In this document: in pieces, positions 47,781 to 56,422 of the stretch
Position numbering within the stretch: the stretch's first letter is position 1
Layout: every line of letters begins with the position of its first letter
Origin: Chloracidobacterium thermophilum B
GTDB lineage: Bacteria; Acidobacteriota; Blastocatellia; Chloracidobacteriales; Chloracidobacteriaceae
Length of the DNA stretch: 64,000 nucleotides
Direction of reading: 5' to 3'
Assembly (NCBI RefSeq): GCF_000226295.1
Contig: NC_016024.1
Coordinates: forward strand, 2,029,501-2,093,500
Translations under genes and position numbers: made by a program
Notes under the pieces: generated by a model
Databases searched by the model: none
The model's input: only the letters and a program-made list of their open reading frames with translations
What the model was told of the DNA's origin: nothing

Positions 47781-49085
47781 ATGCACATTGCCATCATCGG
47801 TACGGGTTACGTAGGCCTCGTCACGGGGGCCTGTTTTGCCGAGTTTGGCGTCAACGTCACCTGTGTGGACAAAGACGCCGCCAAGATTGCCCTGCTCGAA
47901 GACGGGCGCGTGCCCATCTACGAGCCGGGCCTCGACGTGCTCATCGAAAAAAACCGCCGGGCCGGACGTATTCACTTCACAACCGACCTGAAGGCGGCCG
48001 TCCACCGGGCACTCGTCGTGTTCATTGCCGTTGGAACGCCGCCCAATCCAGACGGAAGCCCTGACCTGTCACAGGTGGAAGCCGTGGCGGCGCAGATTGC
48101 CGAAGCCCTTGACGGCTACAAGGTCATCGTCACCAAAAGCACCGTGCCGACCGGTACGGGGCAGGCCATTCGCCGGGTGATGGAGGAATGCTGCCCGGCC
48201 GGGGCGAGCTTCAGTGTCGCCTCCAACCCGGAATTCCTGCGTGAAGGCGATGCCATCAACGATTTCATGCACCCGGAACGCATCGTCATTGGCTGCGAAG
48301 ACCCGCAGGCCAACGCCATTCTCCGCGACCTCTATGCTCCGCTCATTCAAACCGGCGTGCCTTTGGTGGCGACAACCGTGGAGACGGCAGAACTCATCAA
48401 GTATGCGTCGAATGCGTTTCTGGCGGTGAAGATTTCCTTCATCAACGACCTGGCGCTGCTGTGCGACCGCCTTGGCTGCGATGTGCTCGATGTGGCCCGT
48501 GGCATGGGATTGGACAGCCGGATCGGCAGCAAGTTTCTGTCGCCGGGGCCGGGCTATGGCGGTTCCTGCTTTCCCAAGGACACCAGAGCACTAGCCCATC
48601 TGGCGCGCAGTCACCAGCACCGGCTGCGCATCGTCGAAGCCGGGATTGCCATCAATGACGACATGCACGAGGCCATGCTGGGCAAAATCAAAACGCTGCT
48701 GGGAGAACCGTACACTGACAAAGTGGCCGGCATGCTGGGGCTGACCTTCAAACCCGAAACCAGCGACCTGCGCGAATCACCTGCGATGGCCATCGCGGCG
48801 GCCATCCGCCGGCTGGGCGTCACCCTGCGGGCCAGCGACCCGGTAGCGATTCCAGAAGCCGCGACATTGCTGCCCGATGTGACGTTCTGCGAAGACCCCT
48901 ACGAAACAGCGGCCGGCTGCGACCTGCTCATCATCGCCACGGAGTGGAATCTGTACCGCCGGCTCGATCTGGAGCGGCTGCGCGAGGTGATGCGCACACC
49001 GGCGATTGCCGACCTGCGGAACGTCTGTGACCCGATGCAGGCGCGGCGCGCTGGCTTCCGTTACCTGGGCGTCGGGCGACGCTGA
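47781..49085 (+). CDS. UDP-glucose 6-dehydrogenase
   Basis: A 434-residue NAD-dependent enzyme that oxidises UDP-glucose to UDP-glucuronate for exopolysaccharide or capsule. The NAD fold (MHIAIIGTGYVGLVTGACFAEFG) is at the very start, then KSTVPTGTGQ, SNPEFLREGDA, a KYASNAFLAVKISFINDLA helix, the catalytic Cys region GPGYGGSCFPKDT, and GLTFKPETSDLRESPA. GDP-mannose dehydrogenase is the alternative within the family but the UDP-glucose pattern fits best. It follows kdsD, so both may serve surface-sugar synthesis. Confidence 0.93.
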   Translation: MHIAIIGTGYVGLVTGACFAEFGVNVTCVDKDAAKIALLEDGRVPIYEPGLDVLIEKNRRAGRIHFTTDLKAAVHRALVVFIAVGTPPNPDGSPDLSQVEAVAAQIAEALDGYKVIVTKSTVPTGTGQAIRRVMEECCPAGASFSVASNPEFLREGDAINDFMHPERIVIGCEDPQANAILRDLYAPLIQTGVPLVATTVETAELIKYASNAFLAVKISFINDLALLCDRLGCDVLDVARGMGLDSRIGSKFLSPGPGYGGSCFPKDTRALAHLARSHQHRLRIVEAGIAINDDMHEAMLGKIKTLLGEPYTDKVAGMLGLTFKPETSDLRESPAMAIAAAIRRLGVTLRASDPVAIPEAATLLPDVTFCEDPYETAAGCDLLIIATEWNLYRRLDLERLREVMRTPAIADLRNVCDPMQARRAGFRYLGVGRR

Positions 49086-49092
49086 GGCAACG

Positions 49093-49122
49093 GGCGGCCA
49101 TGGCTTCCCTGCCACGGCTGCC
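49093..49122. terminator. candidate bidirectional terminator hairpin
   Basis: GGCGGCCATGGC and GCCACGGCTGCC form a twelve-pair stem with one G-U pair and one A-C mismatch around a six-base loop. It sits between the convergent UDP-glucose dehydrogenase and universal stress protein genes. No strong T-run follows, so strength is uncertain. Confidence 0.5.
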
Positions 49123-49140
49123 ACGCTTTCAGGCGCCCCC

Positions 49141-50061
49141 TCAAGCCGTTTGACTGTCCCTCGGCGGCACGACCAGCACCGGGCAGGGCAACTCCCGAAT
49201 CACCCGCTCGACATGGTGGCCGAGCGGCTGGCCGGATTTGCGGTCGCCACAGCCCATCACAATAAGGTCGGCCTCGATTTCATGAGCCAGCTTCAGGGTG
49301 ACTTCATAAGCCCGGCCATCACACAGCCGGGACTCAAAATTGACGCCGGCAGCCTTGGCTTCTGCAGCCAGCGCATCGAAGCGCGCTTCGGCGTTGCGCC
49401 GCACGAGCGCCACGGCGTCATCTTCCCCGCTTTTGGCGCGCATGGGGAAGTACCCCAGAACGATATGAATGGCATGGAGGGCCGTGACCTTGGCCCCATG
49501 GACTTTTGCCAGATCGAAGGCCAGTTGCTTGGCGGCATCCGTCACCGGGTCAAAATCCGTGGCCAGGAGAATCCGGTTGAGTGCAATCGTCGTTTCAGCG
49601 CCTTTGTAGTACACGAAGTCGCGCGAAGGCGGCCGGGCCACCAGGACCGGACAGGGGGTTTCTTCGAGTACGGCCAGGGCTGTCGAACCAATGAGCGGAC
49701 GACTTAGAAACCCACGCCGCTGCGTTGCCATCACCACGAGGGAGATGTCTTTCTCGCGTGCGACACGCAGGATTTCCGCTGCCGGCTCACCTTCCGCCAG
49801 CATGGCATTGGCATTCAGCCCCTGGAGCACTTCGTGCTGAAGCATTTCTTCCAGCTCGCGGCGAATACCGACGAGCCATTCAAAGCCGTTTTCGGCCAGG
49901 GCCCGCTCCGAAAGCCGCAGCGCCTGGGCCGGCAGGGAGGCGCTCTGAACATTGAGGATGGTCACCTGCCCTTTGGACTGTCGCGCAAAAGCGGCAGCGT
50001 ACTTCAGCAGTCCACGGGAGAGCGGGGATAAGTCAGTCGGGAAAAGAATGTGCTGGAACAT
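49141..50061 (-). CDS. tandem universal stress protein
   Basis: A 306-residue cytoplasmic protein made of two UspA-like domains (about residues 1-145 and 155-305). The first starts FQHILFPTDLSPLSRGLLKYA; the second ends IVMGCGDRKSGQPLGHHVERVIRELPCPVLVVP, close to the ATP-binding G-2x-G-9x-G motif. Tandem Usp proteins are induced by stress and may bind ATP. The upstream region carries several inverted repeats (50093-50202). Confidence 0.92.
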   Translation of the reverse strand: MFQHILFPTDLSPLSRGLLKYAAAFARQSKGQVTILNVQSASLPAQALRLSERALAENGFEWLVGIRRELEEMLQHEVLQGLNANAMLAEGEPAAEILRVAREKDISLVVMATQRRGFLSRPLIGSTALAVLEETPCPVLVARPPSRDFVYYKGAETTIALNRILLATDFDPVTDAAKQLAFDLAKVHGAKVTALHAIHIVLGYFPMRAKSGEDDAVALVRRNAEARFDALAAEAKAAGVNFESRLCDGRAYEVTLKLAHEIEADLIVMGCGDRKSGQPLGHHVERVIRELPCPVLVVPPRDSQTA

Positions 50062-50092
50062 GGCGTCAGAACCGGTACGTATGTGGGTCAGT

Positions 50093-50166
50093 CATCTGGT
50101 GGGAAGTTTCGGTCAGCCGAAACCTTTGCCGTTACTGCGTGAGATTCCAGCGTAGCGCACCAGATG
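50093..50166 (-). promoter_or_regulatory. nested inverted repeats upstream of the stress-protein gene
   Basis: CATCTGGTG (50093-50101) and CACCAGATG (50158-50166) are perfect complements and enclose a second perfect seven-pair hairpin, GTTTCGG/CCGAAAC (50106-50123). They lie 32-105 bases before the start of the minus-strand universal stress protein. They could be 5' leader structures or operators. Function is inferred from position. Confidence 0.45.
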
Positions 50167-50169
50167 GCG

Positions 50170-50202
50170 CTGCGCCTATCAGAAAATCTCTGACAGGCGC
50201 AG
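50170..50202 (-). terminator. strong hairpin between the ferritin-like and stress-protein genes
   Basis: CTGCGCCTATCAGA and TCTGACAGGCGCAG pair over 13 of 14 positions with a five-base loop. This follows the ferritin-like gene by about 90 bases on the minus strand. No T-tract is present in either direction, so it may be a terminator of unusual form or a leader element of the next gene. Confidence 0.5.
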
Positions 50203-50266
50203 TCGAACGCCACATCATAGTTTACTACACCAGGTCATAACCAGCCTGCGTCCAGTTCACCACGCC

Positions 50267-50288
50267 AGTTCGCCACACCAGGCGAACT
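50267..50288 (-). terminator. hairpin directly after the ferritin-like gene
   Basis: AGTTCGCC and GGCGAACT pair perfectly over eight bases with a six-base loop, starting three bases after the stop of the ferritin-like gene. There is no T-run. It may protect the 3' end or end transcription with Rho. Confidence 0.5.
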
Positions 50289-50291
50289 CCA

Positions 50292-51197
50292 CTAGGCGGC
50301 CTGTGCCTGCGGACGCCACAGGCTTTCAACGGCACGGCGCGCATCGGCCACCAGACGCCCCAGCAGTGAATCGGACGCGAGGGGCTGCCCGGCCAGGATG
50401 CGCTGTACATCGGCGCTGACCTGTTCCCGCAGCCGGGCGGAAGACAGGATGGTTTCGACGAGTTGCCACCGGGCGCCAAACACCGGGCGCGGGTCTGCGG
50501 CTCGGAAGAACTGCTCCACCACGTAGGGAATCTGACGTTCTGCCGGCAACTGCCGGGCCACTTCCACAATCCGTCGCATGCGGCGGATGGGCGCGCCCGG
50601 CATAATGTCCAGCGAAGTTTCATAGGCGGCTTTTTCAATGACTTCAAACTTCGCCTGCGCCCGCCGCACTTCGGCTTCCCGTCCGTTGGCCTTGAGTTCG
50701 GCCAGATACTGGTTGCCCCACCGGACGTGCCCGGCTTCTTCGTTTTTGACCTGGTTGAGCAGCTTGAAGGCTTTGCTTTCCCTGGGCAGGGTCGAAACGT
50801 GCAGTGCAAAGCTGAACAGCCCGCGCTTTTCCGTCACGTTGAGCGCCGCCAGCAGTTCGACTTCATCAATCCGGTCGGGATCGGTGCTGGCGGTAGCGAG
50901 GGCGGCAAACTCATCCACATACTTGATGCCCAGCGGCGGGCGTGGGACATCGCCCAGATCGGTCATGATGTCGGCAATCATCGCGGCGTGACGAAACTCA
51001 TCGTCCGCGTGGTGAACAAGCGCTTCGGCAAGCTGGGGATTGGTGGCTTCGACCTGTCTGGCCAGCGCAGCAATCCCTTCGGCCCCGTGATATTCCGAGT
51101 AGTAGTAAAGGTTCATCGTCGCCCAGTGCAAATCAGGATCGGCGACAATGCGCTCGAATACCTGACGCATGGCGGCTTCCTGGCGAGTAGCTGACAT
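50292..51197 (-). CDS. ferritin-like diiron-type protein of unknown function
   Basis: A 301-residue helical protein. The pair ADDEFRHAAMIADI (E-x-x-H form) and NQVKNEEAGHVRWG (ExxH) are spaced as in ferritin-like four-helix diiron proteins, with additional acidic helix residues (YYYSEYHGAEGI). The C-terminal 100 residues are an extra helical part. Rubrerythrin-like or long-chain oxygenase roles are possible; no electron-transfer partner is seen. The ATG has GGGAGACC upstream, and a longer reading would run into low-complexity sequence. Confidence 0.72.
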   Translation of the reverse strand: MSATRQEAAMRQVFERIVADPDLHWATMNLYYYSEYHGAEGIAALARQVEATNPQLAEALVHHADDEFRHAAMIADIMTDLGDVPRPPLGIKYVDEFAALATASTDPDRIDEVELLAALNVTEKRGLFSFALHVSTLPRESKAFKLLNQVKNEEAGHVRWGNQYLAELKANGREAEVRRAQAKFEVIEKAAYETSLDIMPGAPIRRMRRIVEVARQLPAERQIPYVVEQFFRAADPRPVFGARWQLVETILSSARLREQVSADVQRILAGQPLASDSLLGRLVADARRAVESLWRPQAQAA

Positions 51198-51284
51198 GCA
51201 AGGTCTCCCAAACTGGCAAAGAGATGGGTTGTCCTGGGGGATGAAGGCCACAACTGTAAACTACTGCCGGCCAATTGAAAACCC

Positions 51285-51408
51285 ATGGCCGACGCCGCTG
51301 TGCAATGTGAGTGGCGAGTGGTGAGTGGCGAATGGTGAGCAGCGAGTGGTGAGTGGCGAGTAGCGAGTGGTGAGTGGTGAGTAGTCAATGGCCGACGCCT
51401 CCGTGCAA
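51285..51408. repeat. imperfect 21-bp direct repeats flanking the second array
   Basis: ATGGCCGACGCCgctGTGCAA at 51285-51305 recurs as ATGGCCGACGCCtccGTGCAA at 51388-51408 (18 of 21 identical). They bracket the heptamer array exactly. This could mark a duplication event or recombination site. Confidence 0.75.
51306..51389. repeat. heptamer tandem array, twelve units
   Basis: Twelve contiguous heptamers of the form RGYGAGT (mainly GGTGAGT, GGCGAGT and AGCGAGT, with diverged end units). It is the same repeat as at 5449-5497, on the same strand. It lies in the gap between the patatin and ferritin-like genes. Confidence 0.9.
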
Positions 51409-51424
51409 GCTCGTCCGGGCGCTT

Positions 51425-52246
51425 TCAGTCCGGCGAAGTCTGTGCCGCCGATGCGATGAGGGCTTCCGTCACGGCGCGTCCCGAAGCCACCAGGGCTTCC
51501 AGATCAGAGAGCTGATACAGCAGCATGCCCCGGCCCAGCGCATCCGGCAGGACGACGTGAATGGGCACGTCCGGCCGACGCGCCTGCCAGACCTTGAGTT
51601 TGGCCGCATTTTCACGCCGATGGGACAGACGGTTGGCAATGTCACTAACCACGATCTGGCGCGGACAGAAAGGCGCGGCAAAGAGGTATTCGATGGGCAG
51701 CCGGTTGCGCCTGCCAGCGTCACTCAGCGACATCCGCCGCCCGGCATAGACAATGCGCCGTGGCGGATAGACCACCGGGATGGCGACAGCGCCACGCATC
51801 GCCTCAGCCAGCGGGAAATCCGGCATCTGGTTGTGAAACAGGACTTCCCGCCGGGAAAGCCCATCGAAGGCCAGCAGGCCAATGCGCTCTACGCCGTGGT
51901 GCAGTGACCGCCCGGAGGCTTGTTCGAGCCGTTCAAGATAAGCCGGGACAATCCCGGCCCGGCGCTGGAAGTAAGGGCGGGCAAAGCGCGGCGCGCGGCG
52001 CGCCGCCGCCCAGGCCAGCAGATGCCGCGAGGAAAGCCCCAGCCCCAGGGTACGCATTTCCTCAAGCGACAGACCAACCCCGGCATAGTAGGCGGCAATC
52101 AGCGCGCCGACGCTGGAGCCGACGATTTCCTGTATGCGGAAACCGTGCGTCACCAACGCTTCGAGAACCCCGACGTGGGCAACACCACGCGCTCCCCCGG
52201 CAGCCAGAACCAGACTGACCGGCTCTTCTGGTCGCAGTGGACGCAT
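51425..52246 (-). CDS. patatin-like phospholipase
   Basis: A 273-residue patatin-family lipid acyl hydrolase. The oxyanion region GGARGVAHVGVLEAL and nucleophile motif GSSVGA (GxSxG) are clear. The partner Asp should lie in a DGA/DGG motif; here the equivalent appears as SDAGRRNRLP, with Asp kept and the following Gly replaced by Ala. There is no signal peptide, so it is probably cytosolic or peripheral. It is downstream of sucC with a 116-base gap. Confidence 0.88.
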   Translation of the reverse strand: MRPLRPEEPVSLVLAAGGARGVAHVGVLEALVTHGFRIQEIVGSSVGALIAAYYAGVGLSLEEMRTLGLGLSSRHLLAWAAARRAPRFARPYFQRRAGIVPAYLERLEQASGRSLHHGVERIGLLAFDGLSRREVLFHNQMPDFPLAEAMRGAVAIPVVYPPRRIVYAGRRMSLSDAGRRNRLPIEYLFAAPFCPRQIVVSDIANRLSHRRENAAKLKVWQARRPDVPIHVVLPDALGRGMLLYQLSDLEALVASGRAVTEALIASAAQTSPD

Positions 52247-52362
52247 GGCGCACCCTATACCACTGATGACAGGCGACTTCCTGGGAAAAACCGCTCCGGC
52301 AAGACGGTGCCCTCCAGAGATGGAGCGGCGGCACTTTTGTTCAGCGCAGTCGCCGGAAACGC

Positions 52363-53523
52363 CTAAGCTGCCAGGGCAACGACCTTCTCAGCGGCATCCC
52401 GCATGCCGCTGGCCGTCGTGAAGTTCAGACCTGAACTTTCAAGCAGGGCGCGCCCCTGCTCGACGTTCGTGCCTTCAAGCCGGACGACAATCGGCAGACG
52501 CACATCCAGGTTGCGGGCCGCTTCGATGACTCCGGCCGCCACCATGTCGCACCGGACGATGCCGCCAAAAATGTTGATGAGCACCGCCCGGACGCTGGGA
52601 TCGGCAATGAGGATGCGAAAAGCCTGCTCGACCCGTTCCTGGGAAGCCCCACCGCCAATGTCGAGGAAGTTTGCCGGATGACCACCAGCCAGCTTGATGA
52701 TGTCCATCGTGGCCATTGCCAGCCCGGCGCCGTTGACCATGCAGCCAATGTTGCCATCCAGCTTGACGTAGTTGAGATCGTACTTCGCAGCCTCGGTTTC
52801 CAGCGGTTCTTCTTCGCGGGTGTCGCGCAGTTCGACGTAGTCGGGATGCCGGTACAGGGCGTTGTCATCGAGCATCACCTTGGCATCAAGCGCGTAGAAA
52901 TCCCCTTCTTTGGTGAGCAAAAAGGGATTGATCTCGACCAGTGAAGCATCGCTTTCCACAAAGGCCCGGTAGAGCGCCATGAGTATCTTCACGACCTGGC
53001 CCGCCTGGCTGCCCGTAAAGCCGAGACCGAAGGCGACTTTCCGCGCCTGATACGGCTGCAACCCAAGCGCCGGATCGATGACTTCCCGCAAAATCTTTTC
53101 CGGGGTTGCCGCGGCGACTTCCTCGATTTCCATCCCGCCGGCTTCGCTTGCCATGATGATGGGCGAAGATGTGGTGCGGTCAATGAGCAGGCTGAGGTAC
53201 AGCTCGCGGTCAATGTGCAGCCCTTCTTCGACGATGAGCCGGTGGACGGTGCGCCCTTCCGGGCCCGTCTGGGGTGTCACCAGCTTGTGCCCGAGCATGC
53301 GCAGGGCAATGGCTTCCACTTCCTCAAGCGAGGAAGCGAGCTTGACGCCGCCGCCTTTGCCGCGGCCGCCGGCGTGAATCTGGGCCTTGAGCACGACCGG
53401 GAAGGAACCCAGCGCTTCGGCCGCCATGCAGGCATCCATCGCATTGAGGGCCACGTGGTGCCGCGGCACCGGTACGCCAAACTTCGCCAGCAGGCGTTTG
53501 GCCTGATATTCGTGAATTTTCAT
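52363..53523 (-). CDS. sucC: succinyl-CoA synthetase beta subunit
   Basis: A 386-residue ATP-grasp subunit of the TCA-cycle enzyme that makes ATP or GTP while forming succinate. Visible blocks are MKIHEYQAKRLLAKFGVPVPR, KAQIHAGGRGKGGGVKLA, EINPFLL and the conserved GNIGCMVNGAGLAMATMD followed by FLDIGGGA. The ATG was chosen with CAGGAA upstream. sucD is not next to it, which is unusual; instead the Cache-HAMP gene precedes it by 25 bases. Confidence 0.96.
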   Translation of the reverse strand: MKIHEYQAKRLLAKFGVPVPRHHVALNAMDACMAAEALGSFPVVLKAQIHAGGRGKGGGVKLASSLEEVEAIALRMLGHKLVTPQTGPEGRTVHRLIVEEGLHIDRELYLSLLIDRTTSSPIIMASEAGGMEIEEVAAATPEKILREVIDPALGLQPYQARKVAFGLGFTGSQAGQVVKILMALYRAFVESDASLVEINPFLLTKEGDFYALDAKVMLDDNALYRHPDYVELRDTREEEPLETEAAKYDLNYVKLDGNIGCMVNGAGLAMATMDIIKLAGGHPANFLDIGGGASQERVEQAFRILIADPSVRAVLINIFGGIVRCDMVAAGVIEAARNLDVRLPIVVRLEGTNVEQGRALLESSGLNFTTASGMRDAAEKVVALAA

Positions 53524-53548
53524 AAGCAATTTCCTGAATGAGCAGGGC

Positions 53549-54808
53549 TTAGCGGCGACTGCGCAGACGCTCGATAGCCTGCTTCAGACTGATGCGCATG
53601 CGTTCGAGCGATTCGCCCAGTTCGCCGATTTCATCCCCGGTGGCCACCACGATAGGCTCATCAAGTTCACCGAGACTGATGCGGTTCGCCGCTTCGGTCA
53701 GTTGCAGAATCGGCTTCGTGAGAAGCTGCGACAGGTAAAAGGCGATGCCAATCCCCAGCACCAGCGAGACGCCGGTCACAATGGCAATGATGAGCAGCGT
53801 CGTGTTGAACACCTGACTGAAATAGCTTTCACGCACCCCCACGCCAACGTAGCCGATGATGGTGATGTCGCTTGGCTCCTTGATCGGGGCGAAGGCCGTT
53901 TTGTAATCACCCCCCAACAGGGTGTTGTTGACGGCCGTGGGTTTGTCGTCGGCCAGCGGACTTTGAATCGCCACGCCCAAGGCGCGGGGATCGCTGGCTG
54001 AAATCACCTTCTTGTCTTTCGACAGGACAAGTGTCACCGACACATCCTGAAGGTCCCGGTAGAGCGTCTGCTTGACTTCCCGCGTGAGTGCCGGCAGTGG
54101 ACGGTTTTCATCCTGGGGCGCGTTGTTGATGAGCTGCCCGGCCACGATGTAACCCAAGGCACGATTGCCGGACACCACCGGTGCGATGCCTTCGAGGGTC
54201 AATCCCACCTGCGACACGGTGTTGCGGCTGAACTGTTCGCCCAACCCAAAATCGCGGAGCAGGTCGGGTGTTTCATTGACTGCCCCGGCGACTACGGCCC
54301 GCAGCAGGGCGTCTGGCTGGTTGCTCTCGGCGGCATTTTTGGCTTTGATGAACAGTGGGTTGTCTCCAAAGGAGCTGTCCCCGCTGCCGGCGCTGCGTAC
54401 CAGAACCTGCCCCTTGGTGTTGAGAATGGCCAGGAAATCCACCCCGGAAGATTCAACCCGCTGCTGCAACAACTGATTGAGCTTTTTCTGCCCACTCGCC
54501 TGGCTCTGCTGAGCCACCTGGGCCGGGTTCCCGGAAGCACTCAAAGCCCCGGTTGGGGCGGCGGCTGAGTCAATGAGGTTTTCAGCCGCAACAGCTTGCG
54601 CCGTTGCCTGAGCTACTTCACGCAGGGTTTGCTGTCGGGAGCGCAGGATGCGGTCGGCAAGGCGGGCATCTTTTTCGATGTCCCGGCGGGCATTCCCGTC
54701 AATCGTCCCACTGACGATGACCACGAAAGCCAGCGCCGACAGCGCCAGCGGCGCAAAAATAAGGAGCGCCGCAAAAATGGCAAGTTTATTCCGAATGTTG
54801 AGTTTCAT
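53549..54808 (-). CDS. Cache-HAMP membrane sensor without an output domain
   Basis: A 419-residue membrane protein: membrane helix about residues 9-35, a long periplasmic Cache-type sensing region (about 36-330), a second membrane helix (about 333-358) and a HAMP domain (about 358-410) ending in RLRSRR. Chemoreceptors would continue with a methyl-accepting domain, which is absent here. It is followed closely by sucC and preceded by the Roadblock/DUF4388 genes, and may transmit a signal to them by protein contact. Confidence 0.86.
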   Translation of the reverse strand: MKLNIRNKLAIFAALLIFAPLALSALAFVVIVSGTIDGNARRDIEKDARLADRILRSRQQTLREVAQATAQAVAAENLIDSAAAPTGALSASGNPAQVAQQSQASGQKKLNQLLQQRVESSGVDFLAILNTKGQVLVRSAGSGDSSFGDNPLFIKAKNAAESNQPDALLRAVVAGAVNETPDLLRDFGLGEQFSRNTVSQVGLTLEGIAPVVSGNRALGYIVAGQLINNAPQDENRPLPALTREVKQTLYRDLQDVSVTLVLSKDKKVISASDPRALGVAIQSPLADDKPTAVNNTLLGGDYKTAFAPIKEPSDITIIGYVGVGVRESYFSQVFNTTLLIIAIVTGVSLVLGIGIAFYLSQLLTKPILQLTEAANRISLGELDEPIVVATGDEIGELGESLERMRISLKQAIERLRSRR

Positions 54809-54956
54809 GGTCAAAAATGAAGCGTGCCGTGTCCGCTACAGACACGGCCAGAAGGCGCAGCGCCCCCTGCCCCCACCTGCCGGGGCGGGAGCACCTACGA
54901 TACGAGACCACCCCGACACAGCAAGGCTTGCGCACAACGCCCCTCCTGCGCCGCCA

Positions 54957-55763
54957 TCAGGCATAAAGATGCTGCATAATCTCAAGCATGGCCTCCTGAA
55001 ACTTGACCCGCCGTTCATTGTCCGGGATTTCTTCGGCCAGGCGCTCGGCCAGGGACGGCATCATGTCTTTGGGCATCTGCCGCAGTTTGAACCCAAGGGC
55101 TTCGGCGCAGTCTTCAAGCACAATCGGAGCCATGGGCCCAATGGCGCGGGTCAGCTCGCGCTCGGTCTGATGGATGATGTCGTCTGACACCACATCCACC
55201 TGCACATCCTCTTCCTGCCGCTCTCCGACATACTCGACAAGCCCCAAATCGTACAGGCGGACGATCACCTTCGACGTCATCAGTTCGTTGAGTTGCGTAA
55301 TATCCCCGATCTCACCGACCGTCTGGACGCCATCCAGGTTTTGAATCACTGACCAGTCTTCCGCGCGCAGGGAAAACTCCTTCATTGAGCGTGAAGAGAG
55401 CCGAAATACGGCACGTGCTGAAGGCACGACCCGACGGACGCTTTCCCACTCGGTCGCGTAGGTGACACATTCCAGCAGGATTTCCTCGGTCTGAAGATAG
55501 GTCGTCCGTTCGTCGGTTGGCGTGTCGGTGGCGGTGAAGCTGAACTTGCCGCTGCCCCAGGAAAACAGACCGTAGACAGCGTCTTCCCCGATGGCGTCCT
55601 CATAAACGGCGTGGACAATCTGACCGTTGTCGAAGTAAATCTCCCCCTGCCGTCCATCGTCGTGAACGAGTTCCAGCACCCCCGTCCGGTTGCTCGCATG
55701 AAGCAGCCGTAGGACATCCATGAGTTTGAGCTGCGCCAGATTCCCGCTGAATGCATTTGACAT
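54957..55763 (-). CDS. DUF4388 (PATAN-like) regulatory protein
   Basis: A 268-residue cytoplasmic protein whose first 100 residues are a DUF4388 domain (FSGNLAQLKLMDVLRLLHASNRTGVLELVHDD...GEIYFDNGQIVHA). The middle is a helical region (about 110-180) and the C-terminal part is acidic and Glu/Met-rich. DUF4388 domains occur in signalling proteins of bacterial motility and surface behaviour. The ATG has GGGGAC upstream; an in-frame TTG is less likely. Neighbouring Roadblock genes suggest a joint complex. Confidence 0.86.
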   Translation of the reverse strand: MSNAFSGNLAQLKLMDVLRLLHASNRTGVLELVHDDGRQGEIYFDNGQIVHAVYEDAIGEDAVYGLFSWGSGKFSFTATDTPTDERTTYLQTEEILLECVTYATEWESVRRVVPSARAVFRLSSRSMKEFSLRAEDWSVIQNLDGVQTVGEIGDITQLNELMTSKVIVRLYDLGLVEYVGERQEEDVQVDVVSDDIIHQTERELTRAIGPMAPIVLEDCAEALGFKLRQMPKDMMPSLAERLAEEIPDNERRVKFQEAMLEIMQHLYA

Positions 55764-55883
55764 GGTGTGCGTCCCCAGGGCCAAGAAAAATATTCATTGG
55801 GCGCTCTGACCAACTCCCCGTAGAAGCCGTCACACACCCCCGCTGCCACATCACCTCGCCGTCACCGTACCTTGCCGTCACCG

Positions 55884-56372
55884 TCAGGCGCGATTCATGG
55901 CCTCGAGCAACTCCCAACTCGTCGCATCGAGTCGGTCGCGCGTCAAAAGATTGCGACGCAACACACTGACACTGACCCGCAGCCCAGCCACAGCCCGGTC
56001 TTTCTTGAGCTTGTCGGCCGCTACCTTGACGGTCATGCGCATGGTTGGCAAGTTGGCCGTCGGCGCACTGACGAGGATGAGGAACACTTCCTGCGTACCA
56101 TAGGTGGTCTCGATCATCAAGTCAAGATTCGTGAAAGTCGTGATGCGCCCGTCGGCAAAGACCATCGAGATTTCTTCGACCTTGTTGTACTCAATCTCAG
56201 CCACCGCCGAGAGTTGTGCCAGCAAGACCCCCATCTGCACGGTCGCCTGGGAGTTGAGGGCAAACTGCCCGGCGCTCAACAGCACCTCCCCGCGATTGTT
56301 GACCAGCAGGGCGCTTTTGATGCCCGGCATGCGCATCAGTTCCTGGAGAAACACTTCATGAGCTTTCGACAT
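55884..56372 (-). CDS. Roadblock/LC7 domain protein
   Basis: A 162-residue protein with a Roadblock/LC7 fold (about residues 5-115; GIKSALLVNNRGEVLLSAGQFALNSQ, then LAQLSAVAEIEYNK and TTFTNLDLMIETTYG). Such domains bind small GTPases, as MglB does for MglA. No GTPase gene is nearby. An AAGGAG site five bases before the ATG fixes the start. Confidence 0.85.
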   Translation of the reverse strand: MSKAHEVFLQELMRMPGIKSALLVNNRGEVLLSAGQFALNSQATVQMGVLLAQLSAVAEIEYNKVEEISMVFADGRITTFTNLDLMIETTYGTQEVFLILVSAPTANLPTMRMTVKVAADKLKKDRAVAGLRVSVSVLRRNLLTRDRLDATSWELLEAMNRA

Positions 56373-56422
56373 GCGCACTCCTTACCAAGAAGCGTCCTAC
56401 CTGCTGGAACCGGCATCGCCAC

